From Pseudisothecium myosuroides (lineage: Eukaryota > Streptophyta > Bryopsida > Hypnales > Lembophyllaceae), in assembly GCA_951799445.1 (NCBI GenBank), contig OX637292.1:5335296-5399295 (forward strand): a DNA stretch of 64,000 nt, in the 5' to 3' direction. Below are positions 32,371-45,660 of the stretch, piece after piece. The notes under the pieces are model-generated. The model did no database searches and had not been told where the DNA came from. It was given only the letters and a program-made list of their open reading frames with translations. Each line of letters opens with the position of its first letter. Position 1 is the first letter of the stretch. Position numbers and translations under genes: made by a program.

Positions 32371-34515
32371 TTTTTACATCCCATCTATAATGAAGCGGAA
32401 GATCCATGTATCGAAGAAGCATATGATTACCGTGATTACCAAAAGCAATTAAGGCACGAATGTGACTATTAAGCTCAAAAAACTTTGTAAGTTTAGTGTG
32501 AGTGTTTTGATCAATTACCGATTGTAAAGATGTTCCTTCATGAAAAGAAACATATTGTTGACTCGGAAGATGAACAGGTAATCGACAAATACTATGGCTC
32601 TTATTATTGGTTTCAAAACCAAAGAGCCTCCAACATGCTTCTTGAGCGGCTATATAACGACCTTCTAAAAACTCTTTAATCTCATCTACAACGTCATCTC
32701 TTTCTACAACACCACAATCTACACCCTTAAATATATATTTGTGAAGATATTTAACAGTTTTTACTGAACTGCAAATTTCGACATTGATATGACAATTGAA
32801 ACGACCTACTAAATAAGGATTGTATGGCACAATAGATCGATTGTCTAAATGAACAATCTGTCCTTGTACATGCTTTTCGATATATCGGCTTTGGTTTCGG
32901 CGACGGTATAAAATAAATCCATCGTCACCCACTACGGTACTATCTTGAGCTTGCATTGGATAATTCTTTGAGCATCTACCGTCTTTCATGCATGGACAAT
33001 TAAGATTATCCAAACCACACGGGTCATGCATCATGTGTTTAGCAATCGCAACATATAATTGCCGTTGCCTATCTAAATCAGGAATCTCAGCACATACTAC
33101 GCGATCTACAAGGTCACAATCATTGACCTTATCTTTCAACCAAAGAAGAATGTGTACATGAGGGAGACCACGCTTTTGAAATTCAATAGTGTAACAAAAA
33201 GCAATAGTTTCCCCCAAGATATTCTTCTTGGTAATCTCATCCATCATAGCTCTCAATTTGAGCTAAAAAACACGCACAACTACATCCGGACGATCAAGAG
33301 GACTTTAACCCACCTCAAGTTCATTAAGAATCTCAGACCATGTTGGATTACAAGTCATTGTAATGAATAAATCAAGTTTTCCTAAAACTCTAACCAAGAC
33401 CATACTGTCGTGGAAGAATTTTTGCACATATCGAGGAAATCCGATAAATGTTGTTGGTAAGACAATGCGACGTCCAATACGTGCTCCATTGTCTTCTTGT
33501 AAAGCGTCTACTACCCCTTGATAGCATTCTGCCCGAAGTTCAGCTTGATGTTGTCTAATGAAAAGCAAGTTTTCATGTTCTATACGTAAATACTGATCTA
33601 CTACGTATTGTTGAAATAGTCTTCCTGCCCTATGTAATACATTTGCCTCAGGTCTTTTGAAGCAAATATTGGACAAATGACTTTAAAGTCACTCTAGTAT
33701 TTGCTTTAAAAATTGATGACCACCCACATCGTCCATCTGGAAATAATAAAGGATAGGATAAAGCATCATAAGCTAGATGGGTTTCTTTTATCCGTAATAA
33801 ATTTTCACCACGTTGATGAAGAACGATATCTATACCAAAATCCAAATGTTGTTCGTCAAGAACAACAACGGCAACTTCTGGAACTATTGGTCGATTGTAT
33901 CGATGGGGATGTTCACCAGAGGGAACTTCACCGGAGATACGAAGTTCCATGTTATGTCCTTCTAAAAGAACATCACGCGAAGATTTGAAACCCTGAACCA
34001 AAGCATTTATCGATTCTAAAACTTCTTGGATGATATTAACGGTTTTGCGTTGAAGATCATCGAAAATCTCCATGCGACAATTTTTTTGCAAACCATCATC
34101 CAAGAAACAAATTTGTGCAAATTTTGCACTGTCTTGTGATTCAGGCTCTAAACTTTCAATATGATGGCATAATTCTCCATTTACACGAAAAGTATATACC
34201 CCTCTTCTTTCAGCTTAGTTAGATTAAAATTTACTACGCATACTTGTAAATGCAAAAGCTTGATTATACTTTCGAATGGATTTAAAGAATTCAAGAGAAT
34301 TAGGTGTCATGCCCATAAAAAGCTCATTGAGCATTTGGATGGACAATGGGGTGACAAACGTGTTCATTGGCAGTTTTACCATTGTAACAACAAATGGTAG
34401 ATTTTTCTTTTCTATAACAAAATGCTAAACATTCTGGACATTGAATGCACATAGATCCAACCTCATGAACATTAACATGTACAAAGTCATCAATTGTAGT
34501 CAAAGCCGAAGCCAT
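32371..34515 (-). pseudogene. Helitron RepHel, zinc-finger and HUH Rep part, multiply broken
   Basis: On the minus strand it begins MASALTTIDDFVHVNVHEVG with a Cys-rich zinc finger. It continues with Helitron_like_N signatures (GRLFQQYVVDQYLRIE, ITMTCNPTWSEI), the HUH motif GLPHVHILLWL, and the two-tyrosine motif KYLHKYIFKG. These nick and join single-stranded DNA ends. Inactivating changes include frameshifts near 34325, 34215 and 33660 and two in-frame stops near 33302 and 33261. It stops at the transposon insertion, after RWDVK. Confidence 0.85.
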
Positions 34516-35235
34516 GGTCTAGAAAAGATGACAAATTTTAATTCTAAGCGTAATATAAAATAACAATGACCAATTGTAAATTCTAAATTTGAAAAAATTT
34601 TAAAAAATATAATTTATTAAAAGATGATAATGATTTTATAATAAATCAAAGTCTTCAAAGATTAAAAAAAAGTACCACAAGTTAATGAATTTGATAATCA
34701 ATCTTAAAAGAAAATACAATAATCAAATAATTTAGCCTATAAATAAATGAATCAATAAGTTTAAATTAATTTACAAAAAAAGCCTCTCCATACCTGAATG
34801 TGTGCACCCAGTAAGAGGAGAATGCCTATCCTAAACCTTGTGCAGGTTTTAGGAAGGTGGAATCACCCTTCTCCTCCTACTTTCCACTACAAAGCTTTTA
34901 AAACAAAGGGTTTACAATTCTTTTTAATAAATTCTCGTGAATTTCAAGGTTGGACCACAAAATACGTGATGGACAGGAAAAAAAGGCAACCTATAGGACA
35001 ACCTGCAACAATTCAACTATGCTTTGTGGAGATCATCACTTTCCACAAACACAGGCTCAACGGCACAAGAAAATCTTGCCGGTGATCAATCCGACTTCAT
35101 TCTCAACAAAAACGTCTAAAATTCAAAAGCGCCTATTACAAAACACACCAAGCCCCCTCCTAGCAACACTGGAGTAGGAATACTTGGACATGCAAACGAA
35201 AAATGTCCGTTTACACTACACAACCCATAAGAGGA

Positions 35236-38200
35236 TTAAAATATTTTACCTAAATAATTTACTGCAAGATAATGCTCCAATGCTCCAATCTCTTGAATGT
35301 CTCTAAACAAAAAATATCAAATATTTGTTGTAGACAATTTGATTTTTTTCATTTTTAGTCTAATAGCTTTTCTAAGTGTAAATGGGGTAGTATAATTTAC
35401 CTATTTCCATTAGCCTAAGTAAAATTGTGCTAATTGATAAATCAAATAGATTGCAACCGGTTCGAGTTGATTAAGATTTGAGAAGTGGTAAAACTTGAAC
35501 TCACCTTTTCAAATTGAACGGTTGTCACCTTCCAATAGTATATAGCAATTTTCTTTCTTTGTTGAAGCTCTCAGATGGAGCATTAAAAACTTTCTTTCGT
35601 ATTCAAAATCGTGAACTCCTTCATAGTTTTTAATATAAAATTCTATTTTGCAATTCGGCTTGGTGTGAGAGTGTGTGTGTGCTGGATGTGTTTGTGACTA
35701 GTTGTGAATTCTTGGTGAACAATTCGGCAGTCAGTGGATCAACTCGATGCTGTGAAAGTGATTGAGTTCCTTATCAGCTAATTGATCAAGGAGTTATTTT
35801 AAATATATTTTTGAATTACAAATTGTACAGACCAAAGTATGCACTGAATGGATTCTACTTGACTGTAATTTTGCCTAAGTGTTATAATTTGTGTGTGCAT
35901 ATTTGAGTCTCACAGTGTGATTTATTTGAGAACAATTTGTGCTGATAAGAGTTGTATATTTATGGACTGTTTGATCTATTTGATATTAACATGTAAAATA
36001 TAAATTCAACTTGACTGAATAATCAATTAGAATCTATGGCTGTATGTGTGCATTGAATGTAGTGTATGTATGAATGTTTGATGGTGTGAGACATGGTCTG
36101 TAAAATTGTTAAAGCTGTTACTAACTGGATTGGATGGTTGTCAATTTGATTTTAATCTCACAGATGGGAAATTGAGTCTAATTGTGAGTTTGCTGACTGT
36201 TAGCAATCCCTGGTGTTTGAATGTTAGAATTGAGAATTGATCAAATTGATTGAAAGCATCCAGTTCTATTTGTCGCCCAACTAAATGAAATCATTCTTAT
36301 TGAAATTAATTGATCAATATTTATATGTGAATATTAGTGAGTGAAATGAATTTAATAAAGGTTTGATCAAATAGAGATTAAATATAATTTAAACTATTTG
36401 AATAAATAACAAAACATACCAACCACATGTGTTGATAAATTTCATTATTAAATTTGGATGTTATGGAAATTATTTAATCTTTATAGTCAAATTAAGAGAG
36501 AATTATATTTGATTGATAAGAGATATGGAAAGAATAAATTTGAGTAATATTTAATGCTTTGGTTTGTTTGGATGATTGAACTATTGAAATTAAAACCAAT
36601 CAATCAAAGTAGTGAGTAATTTAATTATTCATTTCAACTACTAAACTAGTTGACATCAATAAATTGAGAATATTACCTAATAGTCTTGCATTCAATTTAA
36701 CCATTGATTGAGTGTACTAATTGTGTTAAATCTTGTATGCTAAAATTGGAACATTGAATAGTTGTCTCCTGGGTTGGTTGGTAAAGTATAGAGAATATAA
36801 TTTGTCAAATCACACCAACTTGTGGCAAAAGCCTTTACAAATTAGAATCATTGATTTGACCTAATTTAACTATCTTTGAGACTAATACCAAATTGTGGAT
36901 AGTTAGCTACTAGTCAAATTGAACTACAACCATCTTGACATGCTAATATAAATTAAACCATAGAAAGTTAATATTTGGATATGTGAGAATCAAGGTGAAT
37001 TGTGGCAAATCACAAATAGAACCAAATGAGTTAATTAATGCAGGTTGAAATCCAAAGAAGCTGGATGGATGAAGAACAAATGGATGAATGACAAATTAAA
37101 GGGAGAGTTCTACCAGACCATGACTCTGCATTAGCTAGTGACAATTTGCTATAGTATAGAATTTATTTGGAGCATTCTAAAATTCGCAATTAGGCTAGTA
37201 AATAGTTGTACAAAGACAAATCAACGTGTGAAAGAATATCACGGTAATTAAAGAATTATTATATAATATATATATAAATTAGGTGATAGCACATTTGCAT
37301 TGCATGATCAATTTGCGGGCTTAACACGTATATTTGCCAAAAACCATTCTCTCTCTACTAGGCAGGACTGTGATGTCATTCATAGTCAATAGCATTATGG
37401 GATGGACTGAATTAAATTTGGAAATAAGAGTGATACTGTGTATTATTGTGTGATTTAACCATAAAATCCCTAAAAGAAGTCAAATTCTACTTAAACTACA
37501 AAACAAAGTGACTTTAGACACATTACCGATAGACGAATTGACCTTTCTTTGATTTTAACCCCTCTATAGCTTGTGGTCCTGGGTTTTTGTTGAGTCAAAA
37601 CCTAGATTACATTTGTCATCACCGTTAAGCTCACTTTACTACACAGTCGACAAACTTAGTTGAATATAAATATTGCAAACACAAATACAACAAAGATGAT
37701 GGCAGCAAGAGACCTCATCAACCTGCAAAACCACCAATCCACCTTATAGACAAACACACCAAAAATAATTGCAAACACAACGAAGATGATGGCGACAGGA
37801 GATCTCATCAACCGAATCAAATTAGGTCAAATCATGCAAAACTACTTCAAATTTGAATCAAATTAGGCAAAACTATTGTAATTAGGTTAAGTTTGAAGAA
37901 ATTAATCATAAAAAAACATTCAAGACTTTAGTGAAACTACTTAAGTGAAACTATGAAAATTAGGTCAAATGTTTACAATTTGACTCAAATTGATGAAATT
38001 GCTCATTATAGAGTCAAATTAAATTAAATTTTTTTCAATTAGGCTTCAAATACATGGAAAATAATCAAAGAAGCAAGAAATTCTTGAAAAACATTGAAAT
38101 TTATAGCCAAAAGAGCAAGAAATGTGATACCTCTTTAATGTCACTCTGTCAATCCTCCATAATATCACCTATCAAGATTGGCCTCCATTGGAATTCTGTA

Positions 38201-39080
38201 ATATCACGTAGTCAAAAAATGTAATATTATAAAAGTCGCTCTTCAAATTTCTTCATTTCAACTTGAAATTGTTTGAAGTTTGAACTCTAAATACATCAAA
38301 CTAATAGATCAAGACTCACATTACTCTCAAATTGCTAAAATGAAGCTAAAACAAAGCTCAAACAAAGCTTAATGTTGAAAACAACAATTCATTCTTGAAG
38401 TCAAATCTCAACAAAGCAATTGTAAACAAAGTTGTGTACCTTGAAGACATTCTTGAGTTCAATCTAATACTTGTACACCACCTTCACTTGATAAAGTTCT
38501 TGCCTCACAAACAATGATGACCAAAACTTTGCAATAGAGTTGAAATTTGCAAAAACTTTAAAATTGTATGCAATTTGCAAAAAAATGCTTCAATGTATTA
38601 AATTTTTCATGTCATTTGGTAATAGCAATCAAGTAATAGCATCACAAGAACATTCAAAGCTCAAACATTCACAAACATTCACAAGAAATGTGCAAATGTG
38701 TGAAATTTAGAGGCAAAAGAAGTGTTTTGTATTACACCACTATAATATCACCCTGTCGCCCTCTATAATATCACTAGTGCAACGGCTAATGAATTTCTGT
38801 AATATCACCTAGTGTAAAAATGTGATATTATGGAATAGCTTGTAATTTTAGTAGTATTATATTATTAGTAGTATGATAAGTATACTCTATAAGTGATAAT
38901 ATTAATTTTGAACTTTTGAGTTTTTTTTTATTGCCCAAGGTTGAGCATTTTGAACATAGGAGGGTATAACTTTTTCCCTTGGGCAACAATTAAAATGAAA
39001 ATTATATTTTTATAAAGCAAATACATTTTCTTACTTCAAAAGGAAATATCAAAATATTACTATAGAATTTGACATCATAT
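35236..39080. other. AT-rich intergenic DNA with a duplicated 'taatatcac' motif block
   Basis: No gene is seen. Two blocks of about 100 bp (38120-38230 and 38735-38840) share the layout of repeated 'ataatatcac(c)' motifs and the phrase 'ttctgtaatatcac'. Each ends with a 'tgtaatatta'/'tgtgatatta' complement, so each can fold. The 500 bp between them is AT-rich and unassigned. The blocks could be ends of one element in direct orientation. Confidence 0.45.
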
Positions 39081-39809
39081 GGGTGATTACAAGAAACACT
39101 GGTATACTCTTTTGCGGCTCATATAGTGTGTTGATTTGTTTTTTGGCCATAAATTTTGCTTTTGGCTCCAAATGACTCAAGATTTATAGGTAAGATACTC
39201 ATGACTATTGTACACTTTACATGATTTTCTTCAATTTTAAACAATGTTTTACTATCTAAAAATAGCCCTTGATTTTATGTCACACTTGCCAATTTGGAAG
39301 GATTCAGTACTAATTAGTACCCAAAAAAACAAATATGGAGGTGAAATTTGGAGAGGATGGTCTTCTAATAGACTTGTAGCTATTGTTTGAAGGAATTCTA
39401 AAAATAATGAAGCGTATGTTGAATAAAAGTCTACAAAGTGAGCTTTTTTTTGCTTGCATTTTGAAACATATAAAATGTTTTAGTATTTTGGTGGGGATTT
39501 TGGTAAGTAAACATCTCCATAGAATTGTTACAAATGGTGAATTTTTTATTTATTTATTTATTTTTATTTCCTATTTTTCACTAATTAAAACATTGAAATA
39601 TCTATTCTTTTTAGATTTGACACTTTTCTAATTTTGACTTAGAGATTTTTTCTATGATTTCCTTTGGTGCTTACCTTCATTTCAAAGTTGTATACATTGG
39701 CATACTAAATTTTTTTTTTCTTTTTAAAGTATTTTCAAGTACTCTAGAAAACTAAGCATAAGTGATTTGAAAATGTGACAAAGTCAAGAGGTGTTTCTTG
39801 CAATCACCC
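39081..39809. mobile_element. GGGTGATTACAAGAAACAC-ended element, 729 bp
   Basis: Inverted termini GGGTGATTACAAGAAACACT and GGTGTTTCTTGCAATCACCC. It is a member of the same family as 8816-9500, 13521-14270, 41884-42611 and 45661-46764, all about 0.7 kb. No credible coding sequence. Confidence 0.65.
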
Positions 39810-39951
39810 ATAGAAACTTGCCCGAAATTCTTAAACAACATTTCAAGACTTTGAAACATTAGGGATTAATCCCTAAAGTTCCTTGACTATGTTTTCACCA
39901 AAAACGATTCAAAACTGTTATTCTAGTACAAGTACCAAATTTTAGAAAAAA

Positions 39952-41040
39952 GGGTGATTGCAAGAAACATTTAATGCGATATGTCACACCTTAGTATTTA
40001 ATATTTGTTTTGGCCATAACTTTTGTATTTTAGCTCCAAATGATTCGAAATTTACATGGAAGCTACTCATAACTATTATATACTATATCTGATTTTTGAG
40101 GATTTTTAAATAATGATTTGTTATTTTTAAACAACCCCGAAAATTTCTCACAATGGCTGATTTAGGGTTTTTTAGCACTAATTGGAATCCAAAAAAACGA
40201 ATTTTGAGCTGAAATGTAGAGAGAATGGTCTCTTAGTAGACTAATAGCTACTGTACAAAAGAATTTTAAAAATACTTATTTTTATGTGGTGTAGAGGTCC
40301 ACAAAGAGAGCTTCTTTCTACATTTTTTTTCAAAGATATGAAACAATATTTTGGTGATTTTTTTGGTCAAATCTCATCACCAAAAAGTCTTCTCAAATAT
40401 TCAATTTTTAAATATTTAAAAAAAAAAATCCTAATTTTTACAAATTAAAATGTTAGAAGTGGTATTTTCTTCACTGGAATTCTATGTGAATTCTATGTTC
40501 CAAAGTCCGGTGAAGAAAATACCACTTCTAACATTTTAATTTGTAAAAACTAGGATTTTTTTTTTAAATATATAAAAATTGAGTGTTTGAGAAGACTTTT
40601 TGTTAATGAGATTTGACCAAAAAAATCACCAAAATATTGTTTTATATCTTTGAAAAAAAATGTAGAAAGAAGCTCTCTTCGTGGACCTCTACACCACATA
40701 AAAATAAGTATTTTTAAAATTCCTTTGAACAATAGCTATTAGTCTACTAAGAGACCATTCTCTCCAAATTTCAGCTCAAAATTCGTTTTTTTTGCGCTTA
40801 AATGGTGCTAAAACCCCCTAAATCAGTCAATGTGAGAAATTTTCGGGGTTGTTTAAAAATAGTAAATTATTTTTTAAAAATCTTCAAAAATCAGGTATAG
40901 TATGTAATAGTTATAAGTAGCTTTCCTATAAATTTTGAGTCATTTGGACCTAAAACACAAAAGTTATAGCCAAAACAAAAATCAAAAACTAAGGTGTGAC
41001 GGAATGCAACAAATAGTACAGGTGTTTCTTGCATTCACCC
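39952..41040. repeat. 1,089-bp near-perfect palindrome with GGGTGATTGCAAGAAACA ends
   Basis: Two arms of about 520 bp face each other around a spacer of about 25 bp near 40496. For example, 'gtggtattttcttcactgga' in the left arm is answered by 'tccggtgaagaaaataccac' in the right. The outer ends carry the GGGTGATTGC family termini, so it is an inverted dimer or fold-back form of that family. The ORFs on its strands are mirror products of the arms, not genes. Its transcript would fold into a long hairpin. Confidence 0.85.
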
Positions 41041-41883
41041 AAAACAACATTTTTGGACACATAAAACCGTAGGATCTTATAGTATGCTAGTTTTAGAAGA
41101 TGTGGAAAAAAATTTCAGAATTTTCAATCGTGCGGATTGGAAGATATTAGCGTTTGAAATTGCAGAAATACTTTTTTTGTCCCTGCAAAAAACAAGGCAG
41201 CTGCACTTCACAAGGTCACATTTATATGAAAAAATGTCCAAAATGGTGGTGCTTCTTTTAAGTCTTTTTCCTAAACAAGTTGGCTACATGCTTAAAAATT
41301 TGCAAATCATTTGGAATTGTATAACAAATAGGAAAAAAATAGTAAGTAGAAAGAAGTAGAGAATGATTCGAAACACTAAATTGTTAAGAATTTTGGAATT
41401 AAAAAATGTCAATCCCAATGATTGTGATTTTTTTTAAAACAATCTATATCCTATGATTTTATTTTTTTCAAAAACTATTGAAAATTGAGTGAAATAAACA
41501 ACTTCAAAGTTTATTTTAAAGGTCTTGCAAACTAAAATTCCTCATAGCTTTTGACTCAGTCATCAAATGGAATAATTCAAAGCTTTCCACATATATATAA
41601 ATTTAGAAAAGCAATTTCAAATTTTTGTTTTGAAAAAAATGATTTTTTTTTATCTGCCTGGATTGCCCGAGTTGAGAATTAAACAACATATTAGGCCATA
41701 ACTTTTGACTTGTATTTCCAAATGTCGTGAAATTTAATGTATATGAAAGATATTCCTTGTCCCCACCTTCTACTCAAATTTCACCCTAAAATATGCAAAT
41801 TTCTAGTCACACGTACTTGCCCAAAATTGCTACACTAAAAAATAGCATGCTAGTCCTTTAGTGGTTAATTGGACATTATTGAA

Positions 41884-42611
41884 GGATGATTGCAAGAAAC
41901 ACTTGTCTTTTTTTATGTCATTTTGTCTATGGACAAGTGTTTTTTTGCTCATAAATTTTGCGTCATATGTCCATTCTCTATAAAAATTCAAATCAAGGTA
42001 CATGTGGTAGTTTTAGACATTGAATAATTTTTTCTAATTTTTAAAATTAGTTTACAATTTTTAAATTGCCCATACTTGGATGTCTAATTTGGCCATTTGG
42101 GGGTGGTTTAGTACTATTTTTGACCTAAAATGCAAATTTGAAAGTCAAAATTGGAATACAAACATACAAAGACTTTGACTAAAGTTATACAAGGCTACAA
42201 AGAGGTTTTCTAAAAATAATAAAGTGTCCACCTTCTACATGTGCCCAAAGTGCACTACCTTTGTATACATATAACACATTCTTTTTCCCAAAGATATAAA
42301 TGGTTGATAAAGAGCATCTTCAAGTTAAAAAAAAAATTATTTCTTTTAGCTTTTAGCTTCTTTTTTTTTACTATTTTCTAAAAATCAAATTCTAAAGTAC
42401 TTAATTTTTTTGGCATTGTCCATCGCTTTTTTTGTGCATAACTTTTAGATATAAATGTTTCTCGGCCTAATTTTTCACATACATAGTATTTTTAATGCTT
42501 TTTAAATTATCCATATTTTAATTTATTTAAAAAAAATTATTCCTAAAGTCATAATATTCACTAAAATAAGCAATTTTGAGACTAAAATGATAAATTTTTA
42601 TTGCAATGACC
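41884..42611. mobile_element. GGATGATTGCAAGAAACAC-ended element, 728 bp
   Basis: The left end GGATGATTGCAAGAAACACT and right end 'tattgcaatgacc' are imperfect inverted repeats. The interior matches the 8816-9500 copy, for example 'gtgtttttttgctcataaatttt'. Non-coding. Confidence 0.55.
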
Positions 42612-44284
42612 TTGAAATACAAAATGCTTCAACTCTCATTGGTTGTTTCAAATTAACTCTTCAACTTCTACTGATTCCTTTTGAAAACTAGTGTTGAATT
42701 CAACAAACAATTTATCATATTTTGATCAATGAGCAGCTATGAAAAATTCTATTCTAGCTAGTCACAAACTAACGTACGGCTTCACCTATATATGTGTATT
42801 CCCTCTATGTCAAATTTGGGGATGAAAAAATTGATGAAAGATCAAAAATCTATAGATCTAGTACTCCGTTTTTGTTTACGTTCAACCAAAACTTTGCACC
42901 ACCTCACTACAGGAGTACAATCCAAACCTTTTTTTGCATCAAAAAGCATTTCAAACTCCCATTTCTATAGCAGAGAACAAAAGAGTTAAAAACTTTATAA
43001 ATTGCTTTTCTTGCATATTGAAATATTGAACTATAAAATCGTACCACTAGACTAGTATAAGAATGTGTGGAAGAATTTAAAAACAAGATAATTAAACTTT
43101 CACATAGTAGCCATTGCAAAATAATCGCATTTAAAGTGAAGAAACAAATTTTTGAGCACATTCACTAATTGGATTAGATTACTTTGAATCTATTAACTTA
43201 AAATTATTGAACTCCAAATAATGGTTAAAAAAATTTATGTTAAAGATTTGAATTGAAATTCAAGGTAATTTTTTTCTTAAATACTTTATTTCCATTCTTA
43301 AAAAGTTGTTAATAGGTCAAAGATGAAATTGAAACACACTAATCTCAATGGTGCAATTGTTCTAGCAAGCATTCTTAACATTTAGGATTTTTTTTAAATT
43401 ATTAAAGTTAATTTTAAAAACAAATCCATTAGGGTCATTGCAAGAAAGACTTGATGTTCAATTTTGTTTCACTTTGGCTTGTTTTGGACTAGTACTCCTA
43501 GTAATATGACCTTGTAGAAACAAAATTTTAAAAATAAATAAAAATAAAAATAATTAGTACAACACTCTAAATAACATATCACCAAATTTCAAACCTAAAA
43601 AACATTTAGATCAAAAGTTGTTCATGAAATTAGAGAGTGAAGTGAAATTTTGAAGAAAGTAGACACCTTCACATTTTAGTTCATAGAAAATAGGGAAAAC
43701 AGTTTACAAATAAATTAAAAATTAGCCATTTGGAAGGACTTTATGGTGAAGAGATTTCACTAAAAAAAAGATCTTGAAACCATTTTCAATGTTCACAAAT
43801 GTTGCGCAAAAGAGCCCTATTTGTACAAACGTAGTGGACATAAAATTGTATATTTTCAGACATCCCTTGGTAGGTTCATACCCACCTATTGTGGAAATAG
43901 ATTTCCAAAATTTTAGCTCTAGATCATTAATTTTGGATACTCCATAGTACTATAAATCCCTAAAATTCTTATAAATCGTGCTTAAAAAATTATTGTGAAT
44001 AAAAGCTCCAACACTCACCATGTGACAAATAACCAGTAACAGTCTTTCTTATAATGATCAGGGCTTTTTTTTTGCACTGTAGCAGTACAATATGCAGTAA
44101 ATGGAGGATGGTCCCTCCAAATTTTCCCTTGAAACTGTGCCACAACATTAGAGTTTGGCACCGTGGTGCCAGAAAAAAAAACCCTGATAATGATCCAATA
44201 CATTATTTTCTCAAGAAATTCCTATAATTGCCTTAAAAACAAGAAGCTCTATAATTTTCACATCTCGAATCCAAATGGAATGAG
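42612..44284. repeat. Duplicated spacer, related to 53160-54200 and 55313-55400
   Basis: The order of recognisable phrases ('tcttcaacttc', 'atcatattttgatcaa', 'tatgtgtattccctct', 'aacaagaagctctataa') parallels the spacer in front of the intact peroxidase gene. It is non-coding. It supports the view that the DNA leading to the peroxidase pseudogene is a copy of the DNA leading to the intact gene. Confidence 0.55.
44059..44186. mobile_element. hAT-type MITE, copy 3, perfect 8-bp target duplication
   Basis: A 128-bp element starting CAGGGCTTTTTTTTT and ending AAAAAAAACCCTG. ATAATGAT flanks it on both sides (44051-44058 and 44187-44194). Confidence 0.85.
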
Positions 44285-45190
44285 GATTGTTGCAAGAAAG
44301 AGTAGTACTGGACTACTAGTTATTAGCCATATGGAGAGTGCCGAAGCTTTCTTTTGCGATAACTTTTGAAGCATGACTTGCATGAATTTGAAATTATTAT
44401 CGAAAATGTCTATCTTAACTATAATCATATTCCATATTTTTCAAAAATTAAAAAAAATCATTTAATTTTAAAAATCAATTAAATTAGTATGTCACATTTT
44501 GAATTTTACGATTTTTGAGAACTATGGAGTCCCTAAATTAGTAATTTAGAGCTGAAATTTCTATAGCCTATTCCCATAGTAGAAAGTCATGTTTCTACTA
44601 AAGGGCAAAAAAATGATTTTACTAAATTTCAAGTTAGTGAAATAGAAGATCCTACGGTAAGTTACATGTGTCAAAAAAAAAATTTACAAAATTTTGGTAC
44701 TTTTACAAAAAACAACAATTTTTGAGAGTTTTTGGTGAAAATATAGTCATTAAACTTTAGGGGCTAAAAGTATTTTAGTTTATGTTGTCTACATCCATGC
44801 ATAGAGGGCTTTCTTGCGCATACAATTTTAAACATTGAAGATGGTTTCAAGACTAAGTATTTTTTTGGTGAAATTGCTTCACCATAAAGTCTTCCTAAAT
44901 AGCCAATTTTAAATTGTTTTGAAAATTGTTTTTCCTATTTTTCACAAATTAAAACATCAAAGTATATATTTTTTTCAAAATTTGAGCTCACTCTTTTTTA
45001 TAAATAACTTTTGACCTAAATTTTTTTTTCTAGTCTAAAATTTTGGTAATGTGCTATTTTTAGAGTTATATTAATTATCCTTATTTAATTTTATTTTAAA
45101 AATGCTTATGCAAAAGCTCATAATATTAGGGATATTAGCCAAAAACATATCAAAGTAGAAACAAAACGGACACTCTTTCTTGCAACAACC
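44285..45190. mobile_element. Diverged TTGTTGCAAGAAAGA-ended element
   Basis: It begins GGATTGTTGCAAGAAAGAGT and ends CTCTTTCTTGCAACAACC, a good inverted pair about 900 bp apart. It separates two spacer segments that are adjacent at 55385-55410. It is probably a relative of the GGGTGATTGC family. Confidence 0.55.
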
Positions 45191-45426
45191 TACAAATTAA
45201 GTATTTAGATCTTTATATGAAGACAAAATTATAATCTTTGTAAAAGAAAAAAATTATATAATTTATTTCAAGTTTTGTGGATTTTTTTGCTACCCAGACC
45301 CAGTTTTCCCTATTTTGAGGTTATTTGTGCTATAACTTTTGCTCTTGGAGGTTGTTGCAAGCAAGATCTGTCATTTTTTGCTTTAAACGGTCTATTTCAG
45401 TTAATATTGTGACTTTCAAAATATGA

Positions 45427-45429
<3 letters not shown>

Positions 45430-45508
<79 letters not shown>
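45430..45508. repeat. (AT)n microsatellite of about 80 bp
   Basis: An uninterrupted alternating AT tract. The short minus-strand ORF over it (poly Ile-Tyr) is an artefact. Confidence 0.95.
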
Positions 45509-45511
<3 letters not shown>

Positions 45512-45660
45512 TAATTTTTAAAGCATTGAAAGTAGTATGTCTCAAAATTCACATCTTGAAAAAAATATTTCTAAAAACTATGCACAAAAATAAGACAATG
45601 AAAAATGCCAAGAAAATGTTAGATTTTTAGAAAATAGTAAAAAGACTCAAAAAGATAAAA

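Larger units (their letters stand above)
20919..35235 (-). mobile_element. Helitron, degraded, interrupted by a 9.2-kb DNA transposon
   Basis: The RepHel gene lies on the minus strand (34515 to 21297). The 3' end is well defined: on the minus strand a hairpin GCGTTGC-AAA-GCAAGCGC is followed by CAACCG and the terminal CTAG, then T (plus coordinate 20919), the classic Helitron terminus. The proposed 5' end (TCCTCTTATGGG on the minus strand, ending at 35235, preceded by A) is less sure. It is supported by the A/T target and by the left flank 'tagaca' resuming in AT-rich DNA, as in the related sites at 55413 and 45230. Without the nested transposon and its second target copy the Helitron would be about 5.15 kb, a normal size. 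Confidence 0.75.

Noticed and set aside
38120..38840. Repeated 'taatatcac' motifs considered as a CRISPR-like or satellite array
   Set aside because: Only two irregular blocks, no constant repeat-spacer spacing, and a eukaryotic nuclear context.
40550..40732. ORFs within the palindromes (also 54546-54754 and 46098-45865)
   Set aside because: They encode similar peptides only because they lie in copies of the same repeat. Phe/Lys/Ile-rich with no domain and frequent stops in related copies.
45330..45545. Minus-strand ORF of alternating Ile-Tyr
   Set aside because: Translation of the (AT)n microsatellite.
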